Below, one piece after another: positions 1 to 8,274 of a DNA stretch of 64,000 bases. Position numbers and translations under genes: made by a program. Source of the stretch: Mycobacterium aquaticum (lineage in GTDB: Bacteria > Actinomycetota > Actinomycetes > Mycobacteriales > Mycobacteriaceae); NCBI RefSeq assembly GCF_002086485.1, contig NZ_MVHF01000008.1, positions 124,001 through 188,000 on the forward strand, given 5' to 3'. The number at the start of each line of letters is the position of its first letter. The stretch's first letter is position 1. The notes under the pieces are model-generated. The model saw nothing but the letters and a program-made list of their open reading frames with translations. It searched no databases and had not been told where the DNA came from.

Positions 1-228
1 CCGCAGGATGCCTTTGTCGCGGTCGGGCGGGGCGCCCGGCGGCGGCATGCGCAATACGCATCGTTCCTGACCCCGACGGATTTCGTAGATGACGTTCTGG
101 GTGCCCCCGGACAGGTACCGTGCCTCGGCCGGTTCGCCCTTACCGGGCATACCGGCGTCGTCCATCCAATTGGCGAGGCGCACAACATCTATACCGCGCA
201 CGTGCGAAGCAGATTCAGATTGCGTCAC
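1..228 (-). CDS. APH-family phosphotransferase, N-terminal part (cut by window edge)
   Basis: Only the first 76 codons lie in the window; the gene runs off the left edge. The visible protein contains SGGTQNVIYEIRRG and then LRMPPPGAPPDRDKGILR, the nucleotide-binding N-lobe pattern of aminoglycoside-phosphotransferase-like kinases (APH family) that commonly sit beside acyl-CoA dehydrogenases in actinobacteria. The GTG start overlaps the stop codon of the upstream dehydrogenase by GTGA, so the two are translationally coupled and end a TetR-dehydrogenase-kinase operon. The phosphorylated substrate is unknown. The catalytic loop is outside the window and cannot be checked. Confidence 0.75.
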   Translation of the reverse strand, partial: MTQSESASHVRGIDVVRLANWMDDAGMPGKGEPAEARYLSGGTQNVIYEIRRGQERCVLRMPPPGAPPDRDKGILR

Positions 229-1526
229 AGGTTGCCGACCTCCGCGTCGAGGTATTCGGCCAACTGGGCTCGCGCGGCCTCACGCTTGCCGGGGATCCAC
301 TCGGTCGGCCAGGTGCCCTCGGTCGGCTGGTAGTCGCGCAGCACTTGGCGCGCCACGGTGGTCTTGTGGACCTCGGTGGGGCCGTCGGCCAACCCCATCA
401 CGGCCGCGCCGGTGACCATGCCCAGGAACGGCATCTCGTTGGTGACTCCCAGTGCACCGTGGATCTGCATTGCCCGCCAGGCGATGTCGTGCAGCACGGT
501 GGGCATCACGACCTTGACGGCGGCGATGTCCTTGCGGACTCTCTTGTAGTCGTTGTACTTGTCGATTTCCCACGCGGTGTAGAGCACCATCAACCGGAAC
601 TGCAGCAGCTGTGCGTAGGAGTCTGCGATGTAGCCCTGCACGAACTGCTTGTCCGACAACCGACTGCCTTGCGTGTGGCGGCTCAGGGCGCGCTCACACA
701 TCATGTCCAGTGCCTTGCGGGCCAACCCGATGGTGCGCATGGCGTGGTGGATCCGGCCGCCGCCCAGGCGGGTCTGCGCGATGATGAAGGCCTTCCCCTC
801 ACCTCCGAGCAGAGCGTCGCCGGGCACCCGGACGTTGTCGTAGTGAATCAACGCATGCGAACCCTCGTTGTCTCGCTCGCCGTACAGGCCGACGTTGCGG
901 ACGATCTTCACGCCGGGGGTGTCGGTCGGCACCAGAAACATCGACATGCCTTGGTAGGCACTGACGTCCGGGTCGGTCACCACCATGACGATGAGGAACG
1001 ACGCGGTTGCGGCGTTGGAGGAGAAGAACTTCCAGCCGTTGATAATCCAGTCGTCGCCATCGCGTATCGCGCGGGTGGTGAACAGTGTCGGGTCCGCGCC
1101 CGCATGCGGTTCGGTCATCGAGTAACACGAGAACAGCTCGCCCTCGAGCAGCGGGTGTAGGTAGCGTTCCTTCTGTGCGTCCGTGCCGTAGTGCGCGATG
1201 ATCTCGGCGTTGCCGGTATCCGGTGCCTGACAACCGAAGACGATGGGCGCCCACTGGGAGCGGCCGAGGATCTCGTTGAGCAGCGCGAGCTTGAGCTGGC
1301 CGTGGCCCTGGCCGCCGAGTTCGGGGCCGAGATGCGTGGCCCAGAGGCCCTGACTACGGACCTCGGCTTTCAAGGGATCCACCGCATCGCGCCTGCTGCC
1401 CTCAAGCGGGGTGAACTGTTGGTGCGGCCACACCAGGTCGAGCGGTTCTACCTTTTCGCGGACGAATTCGTCGGCCCAGTCGAGCATCTTCTGGTACTCG
1501 GGGTCGGTCTCGAAATCCCAAGCCAC
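225..1526 (-). CDS. acyl-CoA dehydrogenase (FadE-like)
   Basis: A 433-residue flavoprotein of the acyl-CoA dehydrogenase family, predicted to introduce an alpha-beta double bond into a CoA thioester. Visible motifs are SMTEPHAGADP in the middle FAD-contacting beta domain and the C-terminal helical stretch QIHGALGVTNEMPF. The GTG start (reading VAWDFETDPEYQ) is chosen because GGAGGA lies about 7 bases upstream, and longer in-frame extensions would run into the TetR gene. It is 16 bases downstream of the TetR gene and overlaps the kinase gene by 4 bases. This looks like a self-contained operon controlled by the TetR protein. The acyl substrate cannot be deduced. Confidence 0.9.
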   Translation of the reverse strand: MAWDFETDPEYQKMLDWADEFVREKVEPLDLVWPHQQFTPLEGSRRDAVDPLKAEVRSQGLWATHLGPELGGQGHGQLKLALLNEILGRSQWAPIVFGCQAPDTGNAEIIAHYGTDAQKERYLHPLLEGELFSCYSMTEPHAGADPTLFTTRAIRDGDDWIINGWKFFSSNAATASFLIVMVVTDPDVSAYQGMSMFLVPTDTPGVKIVRNVGLYGERDNEGSHALIHYDNVRVPGDALLGGEGKAFIIAQTRLGGGRIHHAMRTIGLARKALDMMCERALSRHTQGSRLSDKQFVQGYIADSYAQLLQFRLMVLYTAWEIDKYNDYKRVRKDIAAVKVVMPTVLHDIAWRAMQIHGALGVTNEMPFLGMVTGAAVMGLADGPTEVHKTTVARQVLRDYQPTEGTWPTEWIPGKREAARAQLAEYLDAEVGNL

Positions 1527-1542
1527 GGTTGGGTCCTCCGAT

Positions 1543-2196
1543 CTACTGGTGGTTGAATCCGGTGATGAGTGCGGCGATGTCGGCGGTGATGATGTCGGCG
1601 AACGAACGCTTTCCGTAGCTGCCGCCCGCCCAGTGCCGTACGCCCTCGCTGACAAGGATCTGCGCCAGGTGCGACAGGTGCGCGACATCGACGTGCTCGG
1701 CCAACTGGCCGTCGGACTGAGCCCGGGCGAACAGTGCGCCGAACATGTCGGCGCCGGCCTCATCGGGAGCCGGGGCGCCCGCCAGGATGCGGTGCTCGTG
1801 CCGGTAGCCCTCCAGGATGGTTTCGATGATGAGGTCCGGAGGGTTGCGTGCCATGGACCGTTCCAAACTGCGTAGTCCTTGGCCGATCACCTCCACCAAG
1901 TCGTAGTCGGCGCCGACCAACGACTCCATGCGCTGCTGCGCCGACCGGGTGGACAGCAGTCCGACCTCGAACAGCACATCCTCTTTGGCCGGGAAGTAGA
2001 AGTAGAACAGCGCGCGGGACACGCCTGCGGCCCGGCAGATGTCGGCGACCGTGGTCTTCGTGTAGCCGTTGGTCCGCCACAGCGCCATCGCTGCCTGCAC
2101 CAACTCACGCTTCGTGCGGTGCGACCGGGCCCGCTGAAATGACGCTCGACGCTGACTACCGTCAGGCGTCGCCGGAAGCGCATCTGATCGGGGCAT
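1543..2196 (-). CDS. TetR-family transcriptional regulator
   Basis: A 217-residue repressor-type protein. The N-terminal helix-turn-helix is clear around residues 30-75 (MALWRTNGYTKTTVADICRA, then ALFYFYFPAKEDVLFE), followed by a variable ligand-binding domain. It is first in a leftward operon with an acyl-CoA dehydrogenase and a kinase, and divergent from a P450-ferredoxin-DUF1330 operon. A 7-base-arm inverted repeat between the two start codons is the obvious candidate operator, so it probably represses itself and perhaps the P450 operon. A TACAGT box lies 6 bases before the ATG, suggesting a leaderless or very short-leader mRNA. The ligand is unknown. Confidence 0.92.
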   Translation of the reverse strand: MPRSDALPATPDGSQRRASFQRARSHRTKRELVQAAMALWRTNGYTKTTVADICRAAGVSRALFYFYFPAKEDVLFEVGLLSTRSAQQRMESLVGADYDLVEVIGQGLRSLERSMARNPPDLIIETILEGYRHEHRILAGAPAPDEAGADMFGALFARAQSDGQLAEHVDVAHLSHLAQILVSEGVRHWAGGSYGKRSFADIITADIAALITGFNHQ

Positions 2197-2229
2197 ATAG
2201 CGACTGTAACAGGGGAGAAAGCTGGGGAG

Positions 2230-2254
2230 AATAGTTGACGCTCGTCTAACTATT
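2230..2254. promoter_or_regulatory. inverted repeat, probable operator of the adjacent TetR regulator
   Basis: AATAGTT and AACTATT form perfect 7-base inverted arms separated by 11 bases, which contain a second small palindrome, GACGCTCGTC. The site lies in the 186-base divergent space between the TetR gene and the P450 gene. It differs from the GAGAAT/ATTCTC sites elsewhere in the window. Assignment to the adjacent TetR protein is by position only. Confidence 0.5.
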
Positions 2255-2382
2255 GAACCGACGACGACGTTCCGCTGCGGTCACCCGCTGCCGTACGTTG
2301 ACGCGCAACCAGGCCTATGGAAATGTAATGTTCAAAGATGAGAGCCACGTTCTCATGGTCGTGGCAGGAACGGGAGCAGCAC

Positions 2383-3666
2383 ATGGCGATCGACCCGACG
2401 GGTATCGATTTCTTCCGCGATGAACGACTGGTCGACAACCCGTATCCGTACTTCGAGGCGCTTCGCGACAAGTGCCCCGTCAGCCGGGAGGACCACTACG
2501 GCGTGACGATGGTGACGGGCTGGGACGAAGCAGTTGCCGTCTACAACGACGAGGAGACATTCTCGTCGTGCATCTCGGTCACCGGTCCCTTCCCCGGCTT
2601 CCCGGTTCCACTCGAGGGCCGCAGTGCCGACGAGGTGACCGAGCTCATCGACAAGCACCGCAACGAACTTCCGTTCAGCGATCAGCTGCCGACGCTGGAC
2701 CCGCCCACTCACACCGACCACCGCTCGCTGCTCATGCGGCTGATCACGCCCAAGCGCCTCAAGGAGAACGAGGACGCGATGTGGCAGCTCGCCGACGTGG
2801 TGCTCGACACGTATCTGGCCACGGGCAAAGGCGACTTCATCAAGGGCTTCGCGAGCCCGTTCACCCTCTTGGTCATCGCTGATCTGCTCGGCATCCCGGC
2901 CGATGATCGCGCGGGCTTCGTGGAAGGCATCAAGCAGCACTCGGGCGGTGGGGTCGGGAGCACCAGCAAGGAATCACTGTCGCACAGCCCGCTGGAATTC
3001 CTGTATGGGCAATTCTCCGAATATGTTGCCGATCGTCGGGCGAACCCCCGCGAGGACGTGCTGACCGGACTTGCCGAGGCCACCTTCCCCGATGGCTCGG
3101 TCCCCGACGTCGGCGATGTGGCCCGCGTGGCCACCAATGTGTTCTCCGCCGGGCAGGAGACCACGGTGCGGTTGCTGAGCACCGCGCTCAAGGTGCTCGG
3201 GGAGCAGCCCGACATCCAGCGGCGGCTGCGCGAAGACCGCAGCCTCATCCCGAATTTCATCGAAGAGGCGTTGCGGATCGAGAGTCCCGTGAAGGGCGAC
3301 TTCCGGTTGTCGCGTTGCCCGGTCACCGTCGGTGACGCCGAATTGAGTGCGGGCACAACGGTAATGGTGCTCAACGGTGCCGCCAACCGGGATCCGCGGC
3401 GGTTCCAGGACCCCGACACCTTCGACCCGGCCCGCAAGAACGCCCGTCAGCACTTGGCTTTCGGTCGCGGCATCCACAGTTGCCCGGGTGCGCCACTGGC
3501 GCGCGCGGAGACCCGCGTCGGCATCGAACGGCTGCTCGATCGGACGACGGACATCCGTATCTCCGAGGCCGAGCATGGGCCGGCCGGTGCGCGGCGCTAC
3601 ACCTACATCCCGACCTTCATCCTGCGCGGACTCACCGAACTACACCTGGAGTTCGACGTCCGATGA
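2383..3666 (+). CDS. cytochrome P450
   Basis: A 427-residue class I bacterial P450 monooxygenase. The I-helix oxygen-activation motif is AGQETT, the ExxR motif is in EEALRIE, and the heme-binding loop FGRGIHSCPGAPLA puts the axial cysteine near residue 367. The ATG reading MAIDPTGIDFF is preferred over an upstream ATG because GGGAG lies 7 bases before it and the longer N-terminus is atypical. The ferredoxin gene overlaps its stop codon (ATGA), giving a dedicated redox partner. The protein is clearly paralogous to the P450 at 36.8-38.1 kb (shared TFSSCIS, RLKENED, LLVIADLLG). The substrate is unknown. Confidence 0.93.
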   Translation: MAIDPTGIDFFRDERLVDNPYPYFEALRDKCPVSREDHYGVTMVTGWDEAVAVYNDEETFSSCISVTGPFPGFPVPLEGRSADEVTELIDKHRNELPFSDQLPTLDPPTHTDHRSLLMRLITPKRLKENEDAMWQLADVVLDTYLATGKGDFIKGFASPFTLLVIADLLGIPADDRAGFVEGIKQHSGGGVGSTSKESLSHSPLEFLYGQFSEYVADRRANPREDVLTGLAEATFPDGSVPDVGDVARVATNVFSAGQETTVRLLSTALKVLGEQPDIQRRLREDRSLIPNFIEEALRIESPVKGDFRLSRCPVTVGDAELSAGTTVMVLNGAANRDPRRFQDPDTFDPARKNARQHLAFGRGIHSCPGAPLARAETRVGIERLLDRTTDIRISEAEHGPAGARRYTYIPTFILRGLTELHLEFDVR

Positions 3667-3857
3667 AGGTGACCGTCGACGAGGATCGCTGTCGCGGACA
3701 CGGCATGTGTCTGACGCTGTGCCCCGAGATCTTCAGCCTGTCCGACGACGGTTACGCGGTGGCCGACCCCGAGGACGTCCCCGCCGCGCTACAGGATTCT
3801 GCTCGTGAGGCCGTCGCGAACTGTCCCGAACGCGCAATCATCGAAACGAACGACTAG
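3663..3857 (+). CDS. [3Fe-4S]-type ferredoxin, partner of the upstream P450
   Basis: A 64-residue ferredoxin starting MKVTVDEDRC. Cluster ligands are visible in CRGHGMCLTLCPE and in the C-terminal NCPERAI motif. The His inside the first Cys motif is typical of the small single-cluster ferredoxins that feed electrons to actinobacterial P450s. Its ATG overlaps the P450 stop codon by 4 bases, so co-translation and partnership with that P450 are very likely. No ferredoxin reductase follows directly. Confidence 0.92.
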   Translation: MKVTVDEDRCRGHGMCLTLCPEIFSLSDDGYAVADPEDVPAALQDSAREAVANCPERAIIETND

Positions 3858-3873
3858 TCAAGGAGATTCGTCC

Positions 3874-4173
3874 ATGGCCGGTGGGCCCAAGGGGTATGTG
3901 ATCATCACCGAGGATGTCAAGGATCCGGCCGGCATGGCCGAATACGGCAAGCTCGCGATGAAGGCAATGGCCGGTGCGACCATCGTGGCCGTTGCCCAGA
4001 AGCCCGAAGTGATCGAGGGTTCGTGGCACGGAACCCAAACTGTGGTGCTGGAATTCGACTCGGTGGATGCGGCGCGCGAGTGGTACTACTCCGACGCCTA
4101 CCAGGCGGCCGCGAAAGTACGCGCACGTGCCGCCGAGTGCAACGGCGTCATCTTCTCGGGCTTCCCGACCTGA
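3874..4173 (+). CDS. DUF1330 family small protein
   Basis: A 99-residue cytosolic protein with the dimeric alpha-beta barrel signature of DUF1330: YVIITEDVKDPAGMAEYGK near the start and SVDAAREWYYSDAYQ near residues 65-80. AAGGAG lies 8 bases before the ATG. It is the last gene of the P450-ferredoxin operon, 16 bases after the ferredoxin. Members of this fold often sit in catabolic operons, but no reaction can be assigned. It could bind or isomerise the P450 product. Confidence 0.8.
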   Translation: MAGGPKGYVIITEDVKDPAGMAEYGKLAMKAMAGATIVAVAQKPEVIEGSWHGTQTVVLEFDSVDAAREWYYSDAYQAAAKVRARAAECNGVIFSGFPT

Positions 4174-4183
4174 GGCGTAGGCC

Positions 4184-4244
4184 GTTGATTCTGCGGTCAG
4201 GGCGGCCGGCACTCGTGCTTGTGCGCCGTGGCCGCAGAGTCAAC
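4184..4244. terminator. long imperfect hairpin between convergent operons
   Basis: GTTGATTCTGCGGTC (4184-4198) pairs with GGCCGCAGAGTCAAC (4230-4244), a 15-base stem broken only by two G-U type positions, around a 31-base loop. It sits between the convergent DUF1330 and ferredoxin stop codons and has no T-run. It probably terminates one or both transcripts. Confidence 0.4.
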
Positions 4245-4270
4245 ACGTAGGTCAGGAGGTCACGCCAGAA

Positions 4271-4468
4271 CTACCCGTCCTCTATGGAGATCGCCTGCCG
4301 AGGGCATTGCCGCACCGCCTCGCGGATCTGCGCCTCGTTGTCCGGCGTCACGTCCTCTTGCAGGATGTGCAGATAGTCCTGGTCGTCGAGGTCGAACACC
4401 TCGGGGATGATGCCCATGCACACCGCATTGCTTTCACACAGGCCGAAATCGACGTGCACCTTGCTCAC
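4271..4468 (-). CDS. [3Fe-4S]-type ferredoxin, partner of P450 at 4.5-5.7 kb
   Basis: A 65-residue ferredoxin beginning VSKVHVDFGLC. The first cluster region reads CESNAVCMGIIPE and the last ligand lies in QCPRQAI. Only three cysteines are in ligand positions, which fits a 3Fe-4S cluster. The GTG start overlaps the stop of the upstream P450 (GTGA), and GAGGAGG lies upstream. It is the second and last gene of a two-gene leftward operon and should reduce that P450. Confidence 0.92.
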   Translation of the reverse strand: MSKVHVDFGLCESNAVCMGIIPEVFDLDDQDYLHILQEDVTPDNEAQIREAVRQCPRQAISIEDG

Positions 4469-5667
4469 GACAGCCTCCTCACCGGTACATGGGAGTAGCC
4501 TGCCACGTTCTGCATGTGAACCCGTTGCAGGCCATCCCAGTTGACCTCGTACCGTGGCATGAAGTCGAGGAGTCTCTCCAGGGCGATGCAGCTTTCCATC
4601 CGTGCCAGCGCCGCACCGAGACAACTGTGGATCCCGTATCCGAGGCCGAGATTCTGCGCTTCCGTACGATCGCGGTCGATGTCGAAGGCGTCGGCATCGG
4701 TGAATGCGTCGGGATCGCGGTTGGCCGCTGCACTGATCAGGAACACGGCCTTGCCTGCCGGAATGGTGCCGCTGGGTACGTCGGCTTCCTTGAGCGTGTA
4801 GCGCACGTTGTACTGGACGGGGCCCTCATAGCGCAGCAGCTCTTCGACAGCGGCCGGGATCTTGCCGCGATCGTCGAGCAGCTTCTGCCACTGCTCGGGA
4901 TGGCGGGCGAACAACACCATCGCGGTACCGACCAGCTTGGTCACGGTCTCGGCCCCGGCGCCGCCGAGAAGCGTGGCGAAGCCGGTGATCTCGATGTCGT
5001 CGAGCCGCCGTAGCTGACCGTCCTCGCCCGGGATCTCGGCGGCGATCAGCCGGCTGATCATGTCGTCCCGCGGGTCTTCGCGACGCTTCTGCACCAGCGA
5101 GTAGTAGTAGATTGCGGTGTCCATGGTGGCCTGCATACCGGCCTCGGTGTAGCCGATCTGCCCGGGTTCGCGCGAAAGACTGGTGTCGATCCAGTGCCGG
5201 ACCTGTTGGCGGTACTCGGGGTCGACGCCGGCCATCCGGGTGATGACCTCAACCGGGAACGGGCCCGAGAAGTCTTGCACGACATCGAATTCGTCGGAGT
5301 CGATCTGTCGCAGGAAGTGATCGATCTGCTCGATCACGGTGTCCTTCTGGGCCTGGATCGCTCGCGGGGTGAAGGCTTTGTTGAGCAGGCTGCGCATGTG
5401 CCGGTGGTCAGGTGGATCCATGAAGATGATCGACTTCTGCGGAGGCTCGCCACTCTGCACCATGGCCAGATCGCAGCCGCGCGACGAGGAGAACGCGTCG
5501 TGATTCTTCAGGGCAGACGCGACGTCGTCGTGGCGGGTGAGCGCGAAGAAGTCGAGGTCAGCGTTGTAGTACAGCGGGGCGTCCTGGCGCATCCGCCGGT
5601 ACATGTCGAACGGGTCGGTGAAGAACTCTTCGGAGAACGGGTCGAAAATCACCTGGGGCTTGGTCAT
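4465..5667 (-). CDS. cytochrome P450
   Basis: A 400-residue P450. The I-helix motif is GGAGAETVT, the ExxR motif is in VEELLRYEG, and the heme loop LGYGIHSCLGAALAR places the ligand cysteine near residue 349. The ATG reading MTKPQVIFDPF is supported by GAAGGAGGAG just upstream. It is followed by an overlapping ferredoxin gene. It is not close to the other three P450s in the window and belongs to a different family. Its promoter region carries repeated GTAAC words. Confidence 0.93.
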   Translation of the reverse strand: MTKPQVIFDPFSEEFFTDPFDMYRRMRQDAPLYYNADLDFFALTRHDDVASALKNHDAFSSSRGCDLAMVQSGEPPQKSIIFMDPPDHRHMRSLLNKAFTPRAIQAQKDTVIEQIDHFLRQIDSDEFDVVQDFSGPFPVEVITRMAGVDPEYRQQVRHWIDTSLSREPGQIGYTEAGMQATMDTAIYYYSLVQKRREDPRDDMISRLIAAEIPGEDGQLRRLDDIEITGFATLLGGAGAETVTKLVGTAMVLFARHPEQWQKLLDDRGKIPAAVEELLRYEGPVQYNVRYTLKEADVPSGTIPAGKAVFLISAAANRDPDAFTDADAFDIDRDRTEAQNLGLGYGIHSCLGAALARMESCIALERLLDFMPRYEVNWDGLQRVHMQNVAGYSHVPVRRLS

Positions 5668-5715
5668 TTGCTCCTCCTTCACGGCTGGCTGCTGCCGGAA
5701 GCACCGCAACGAAGC

Positions 5716-5755
5716 GTTACGGAAAACTGATGAACTGTAACGGTAACAGTAACGG
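5716..5755. promoter_or_regulatory. GTAAC repeats upstream of the P450-ferredoxin operon
   Basis: Upstream of the P450 start lie GTTAC, then TGTAAC, GGTAAC and AGTAAC as three direct repeats at 6-base spacing. CTGTAACGGTAACAG is a near-palindrome (6 of 7 base pairs). This is a plausible operator for an unidentified regulator. It does not match the GAGAAT/ATTCTC family. Confidence 0.35.
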
Positions 5756-5780
5756 CCTCCGGGGTGGTTGAAAAGGGAAA

Positions 5781-6575
5781 TCAGCGCAGTCCGGCATCGA
5801 CCACGGTGTCCAACAGCCCGAGGTCGGTGTCCAAGTCGGCAGCGGTGCTGCGGACGACGGCCACGTCCTTGCCGATGAACTCGCCGACTCTGGTGATGAA
5901 CGCGTCCGCCGAACCCGTGGCGGCGATCCCGCTGAGGGCGCGACTGCCTGCACTGCCGTTGACCAATGCCTTGAGCAGGGTTGGTTCATCGATGCCGAGC
6001 CGACTGCCGAGCCGAACCCCTTCGGCCACCAGGCCGATCTGCGCGGCGAACAGCGTGTTGTTGATGAGCTTGACGCGTTGCCCGGCGCCGAGCGGGCCGA
6101 CATGCAGGACCGGCTCGGCGTAACTCTCCAACACCGGCCGGGCGTGTGCCACCGCCCGGTCGGTTCCGCCGGCGAACACCGTCAACTGTGCCGCGGCGAT
6201 ATCGTGCGGGCCGCCGCTGACCGGCGCATCGATGACGTCGACATGACGAGGCGCCGCCAGGGACGCGACCTGCTCGGCGGTGTGGGGACTTCCGGTGGTG
6301 TGCACTACCAGCACCGACCCCGGGCGCATGGTTGCCGTGAGGTCGGCTTCGACGCAGATCTCGCGGACCTGTTCGTCGGTGAACACACAGACGATCACCA
6401 CGTCCGCTCCGTCGGCCACCGTGGCTTGATCGAAAGCCGCCGTCGCGCCCAATTCGGTGAGAGCCTCGCACTTTTCGGATGACCGACCCAATGCGGTGAC
6501 GTGGTGGCCGGCGGCGACCAACCGGCTGACCATGGGTGCGCCCATCCGGCCCGCCCCGATGAAGCCGACACGCAT
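5781..6575 (-). CDS. 3-hydroxyisobutyrate dehydrogenase-like oxidoreductase
   Basis: A 264-residue beta-hydroxyacid dehydrogenase. The N-terminal Rossmann motif is VGFIGAGRMGAPM, the substrate-binding motif is DAPVSGG, and the catalytic lysine is in RVKLINNTL. It would oxidise a beta-hydroxy acid or reduce the semialdehyde with NAD(P). Its ATG overlaps the stop of a paralogous dehydrogenase gene (ATGA). Two consecutive paralogues suggest either two substrates or a hetero-oligomer. It ends the leftward block that begins near 11.4 kb. Confidence 0.88.
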   Translation of the reverse strand: MRVGFIGAGRMGAPMVSRLVAAGHHVTALGRSSEKCEALTELGATAAFDQATVADGADVVIVCVFTDEQVREICVEADLTATMRPGSVLVVHTTGSPHTAEQVASLAAPRHVDVIDAPVSGGPHDIAAAQLTVFAGGTDRAVAHARPVLESYAEPVLHVGPLGAGQRVKLINNTLFAAQIGLVAEGVRLGSRLGIDEPTLLKALVNGSAGSRALSGIAATGSADAFITRVGEFIGKDVAVVRSTAADLDTDLGLLDTVVDAGLR

Positions 6576-7393
6576 CAGCGGGCGTGGTTCATCAAGAGCA
6601 GTGCGGCGTCAGCGGCGGCGAAGACCGCTCCCTCCGCAGCCGATGCGGCGCCTGCCAGGCTCGCGGCATGGCGGCAATCCTTCTGCAGCAGCGCCCCTGC
6701 GATCGGCGCGAGGTTGTCCAGGGTGCCGCCGAACATCGCGATGCTGTTGAGCGCCTTGCTGGTGGCGGACCCGCGAGTGATCACCTCACACAGCCGGTCG
6801 CGCGGAACCCCCAGCGCCTCACCGAGTTCCAGCGTGCTCATCGCGGCGCCGAGGTTGGCGCTGAACAACAGGTTGTTCAGGATCTTCGCGACCTGGCCGC
6901 TGCCCACCGCGCCGAGGTGCACGATGGGGTCGGCGTAGGTGGCGAACACCGGCCGGGCGCGCTCGACGACGTCGTCGTCGCCGCCGACCATGACCAGCAG
7001 GGTGCCTGCGGTGGCCGCGGGCTCGCCGCCGCTCACCGGCGCGTCGATCACCCAGATATCTTGCTGTGCCGCCAGATCCGCTATTCCCCGGCAGGTGTCG
7101 GGATGCACGGTGGAGTGGATGGCGATGATGCCACCGGGCGCGAGGCCGGCCAGCACTCCGGTATCGCCGCCGAGCACCTGCTTCACGTCGTCATCGCCCA
7201 CAACGCACAGGCACACCAGATCGCTCGCGGCGGCCAATTCGGCGGGTGAGCCGGCGACTTTGGCCGCTGTGTCGGCGAACGGTTCGAGCGACGCGGGACG
7301 GCGTGCCCACAGTGTGGTCTCGTAGCCACCTTCCACGATCCGGCGCGCCATGGGGGCGCCCTGACTGCCCAACCCGATGAAGCCGACACGCAT
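6575..7393 (-). CDS. 3-hydroxyisobutyrate dehydrogenase-like oxidoreductase (paralogue)
   Basis: A 272-residue paralogue of the following gene. Motifs are VGFIGLGSQGAPM, DAPVSGGEPAA and the catalytic-lysine segment VAKILNNLL. The ATG overlaps the upstream hydrolase stop codon (ATGA); a TTG one codon earlier is possible but unnecessary. All genes from about 11.4 kb to 5.8 kb are overlapping or tightly spaced, so it is co-translated with the hydrolase and the DUF35-thiolase fusion. The substrate is unknown. Confidence 0.88.
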   Translation of the reverse strand: MRVGFIGLGSQGAPMARRIVEGGYETTLWARRPASLEPFADTAAKVAGSPAELAAASDLVCLCVVGDDDVKQVLGGDTGVLAGLAPGGIIAIHSTVHPDTCRGIADLAAQQDIWVIDAPVSGGEPAATAGTLLVMVGGDDDVVERARPVFATYADPIVHLGAVGSGQVAKILNNLLFSANLGAAMSTLELGEALGVPRDRLCEVITRGSATSKALNSIAMFGGTLDNLAPIAGALLQKDCRHAASLAGAASAAEGAVFAAADAALLLMNHAR

Positions 7394-8274
7394 CAACCTG
7401 CCTCCACTTCCATATCGGTGCGGCCACGGGTGGCCACGCAGTCTTCGGCGAACGACAACACCCGCTGGTGATAATGCCCGGCGGTCAGTCCGACGCTGAG
7501 GTTGTGCCCGGAATCGGTGAGCTCACCGACGTTCACGCGCGGCGCTGAGCAGAACATCGCGCCGATCGCCGCCAACGCCGTGGCGTCCGACTCCCACACG
7601 TTCTCGTGATCGCCGGCGAGAAACTGGACAGGACTGGTGATCTTGGCCGCGAGCTCCGGAAAGTCTTGTGTGGCCCAGGTTTTGATGACATCGGCCTCGT
7701 AGGCGGTTCCGGCCGACGAGAGCCCGTTGCCGATGACGTCAGGCGGATACAGCCGGGCTGGTTCCCACAGGAGATCACGCAGCCCCCTGGGCCGGTGGTC
7801 GATTGCCGCGTTCTTGAGGATCTCCTGGGCCGCGGCCTGATAGCGGCGTCCCGTACCGGCCAGCGAGATGCCCAGCACGTCGGAGCCTCCGTCAGCGGCC
7901 ATCCGGACCGCCAGTTCGCATCCCATCGAATGGCCCAGCACGAACACCGCGTCCGTCCCGGCGATGCGGTGGACCGCACCGAAAGCCAGCGCCACACGTT
8001 GGTCGGGATGTGCCATGGCGTCCGGGTACGCTGCCGACGCACCGTATCCCGGCCGATCCAGCCCGATCACGGTGTAGCCGTTGGCCACTCCCGCACGGAG
8101 CAGCGAAAGTTCCGGGTGCCCGGGGCAATCGAAGTACACCGAGGTGGTGGCTCCGCCGTGCAACGCCACGACGACGGCCCGGGGTTCGGCGGCCTCCGCG
8201 ACGAGCGCGGACATCGGGACGCCGTCGACCATGACGACGCGGGGGTGCGGAATCGTCCTGTCCATGGCGGTCAA
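7393..8274 (-). CDS. alpha/beta hydrolase
   Basis: A roughly 293-residue alpha/beta-fold hydrolase. The oxyanion-side motif is LHGGATTS, the nucleophile elbow is LGHSMGCE (Ser), and a late SGHNLS supplies the catalytic His. It would cleave an ester, thioester or C-C bond. The TTG start overlaps the upstream stop codon (TTGA); an ATG three codons later (MDRTIPH) is an alternative, and neither has a strong ribosome site. It lies between the DUF35-thiolase and the dehydrogenase pair in one operon, so it probably acts in the same pathway. Confidence 0.85.
   Translation of the reverse strand: MTAMDRTIPHPRVVMVDGVPMSALVAEAAEPRAVVVALHGGATTSVYFDCPGHPELSLLRAGVANGYTVIGLDRPGYGASAAYPDAMAHPDQRVALAFGAVHRIAGTDAVFVLGHSMGCELAVRMAADGGSDVLGISLAGTGRRYQAAAQEILKNAAIDHRPRGLRDLLWEPARLYPPDVIGNGLSSAGTAYEADVIKTWATQDFPELAAKITSPVQFLAGDHENVWESDATALAAIGAMFCSAPRVNVGELTDSGHNLSVGLTAGHYHQRVLSFAEDCVATRGRTDMEVEAG

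Noticed and set aside
2227..2232. A lone GAGAAT near the left TetR operator
   Set aside because: No matching second half-site at 3 or 7 bases; probably chance.
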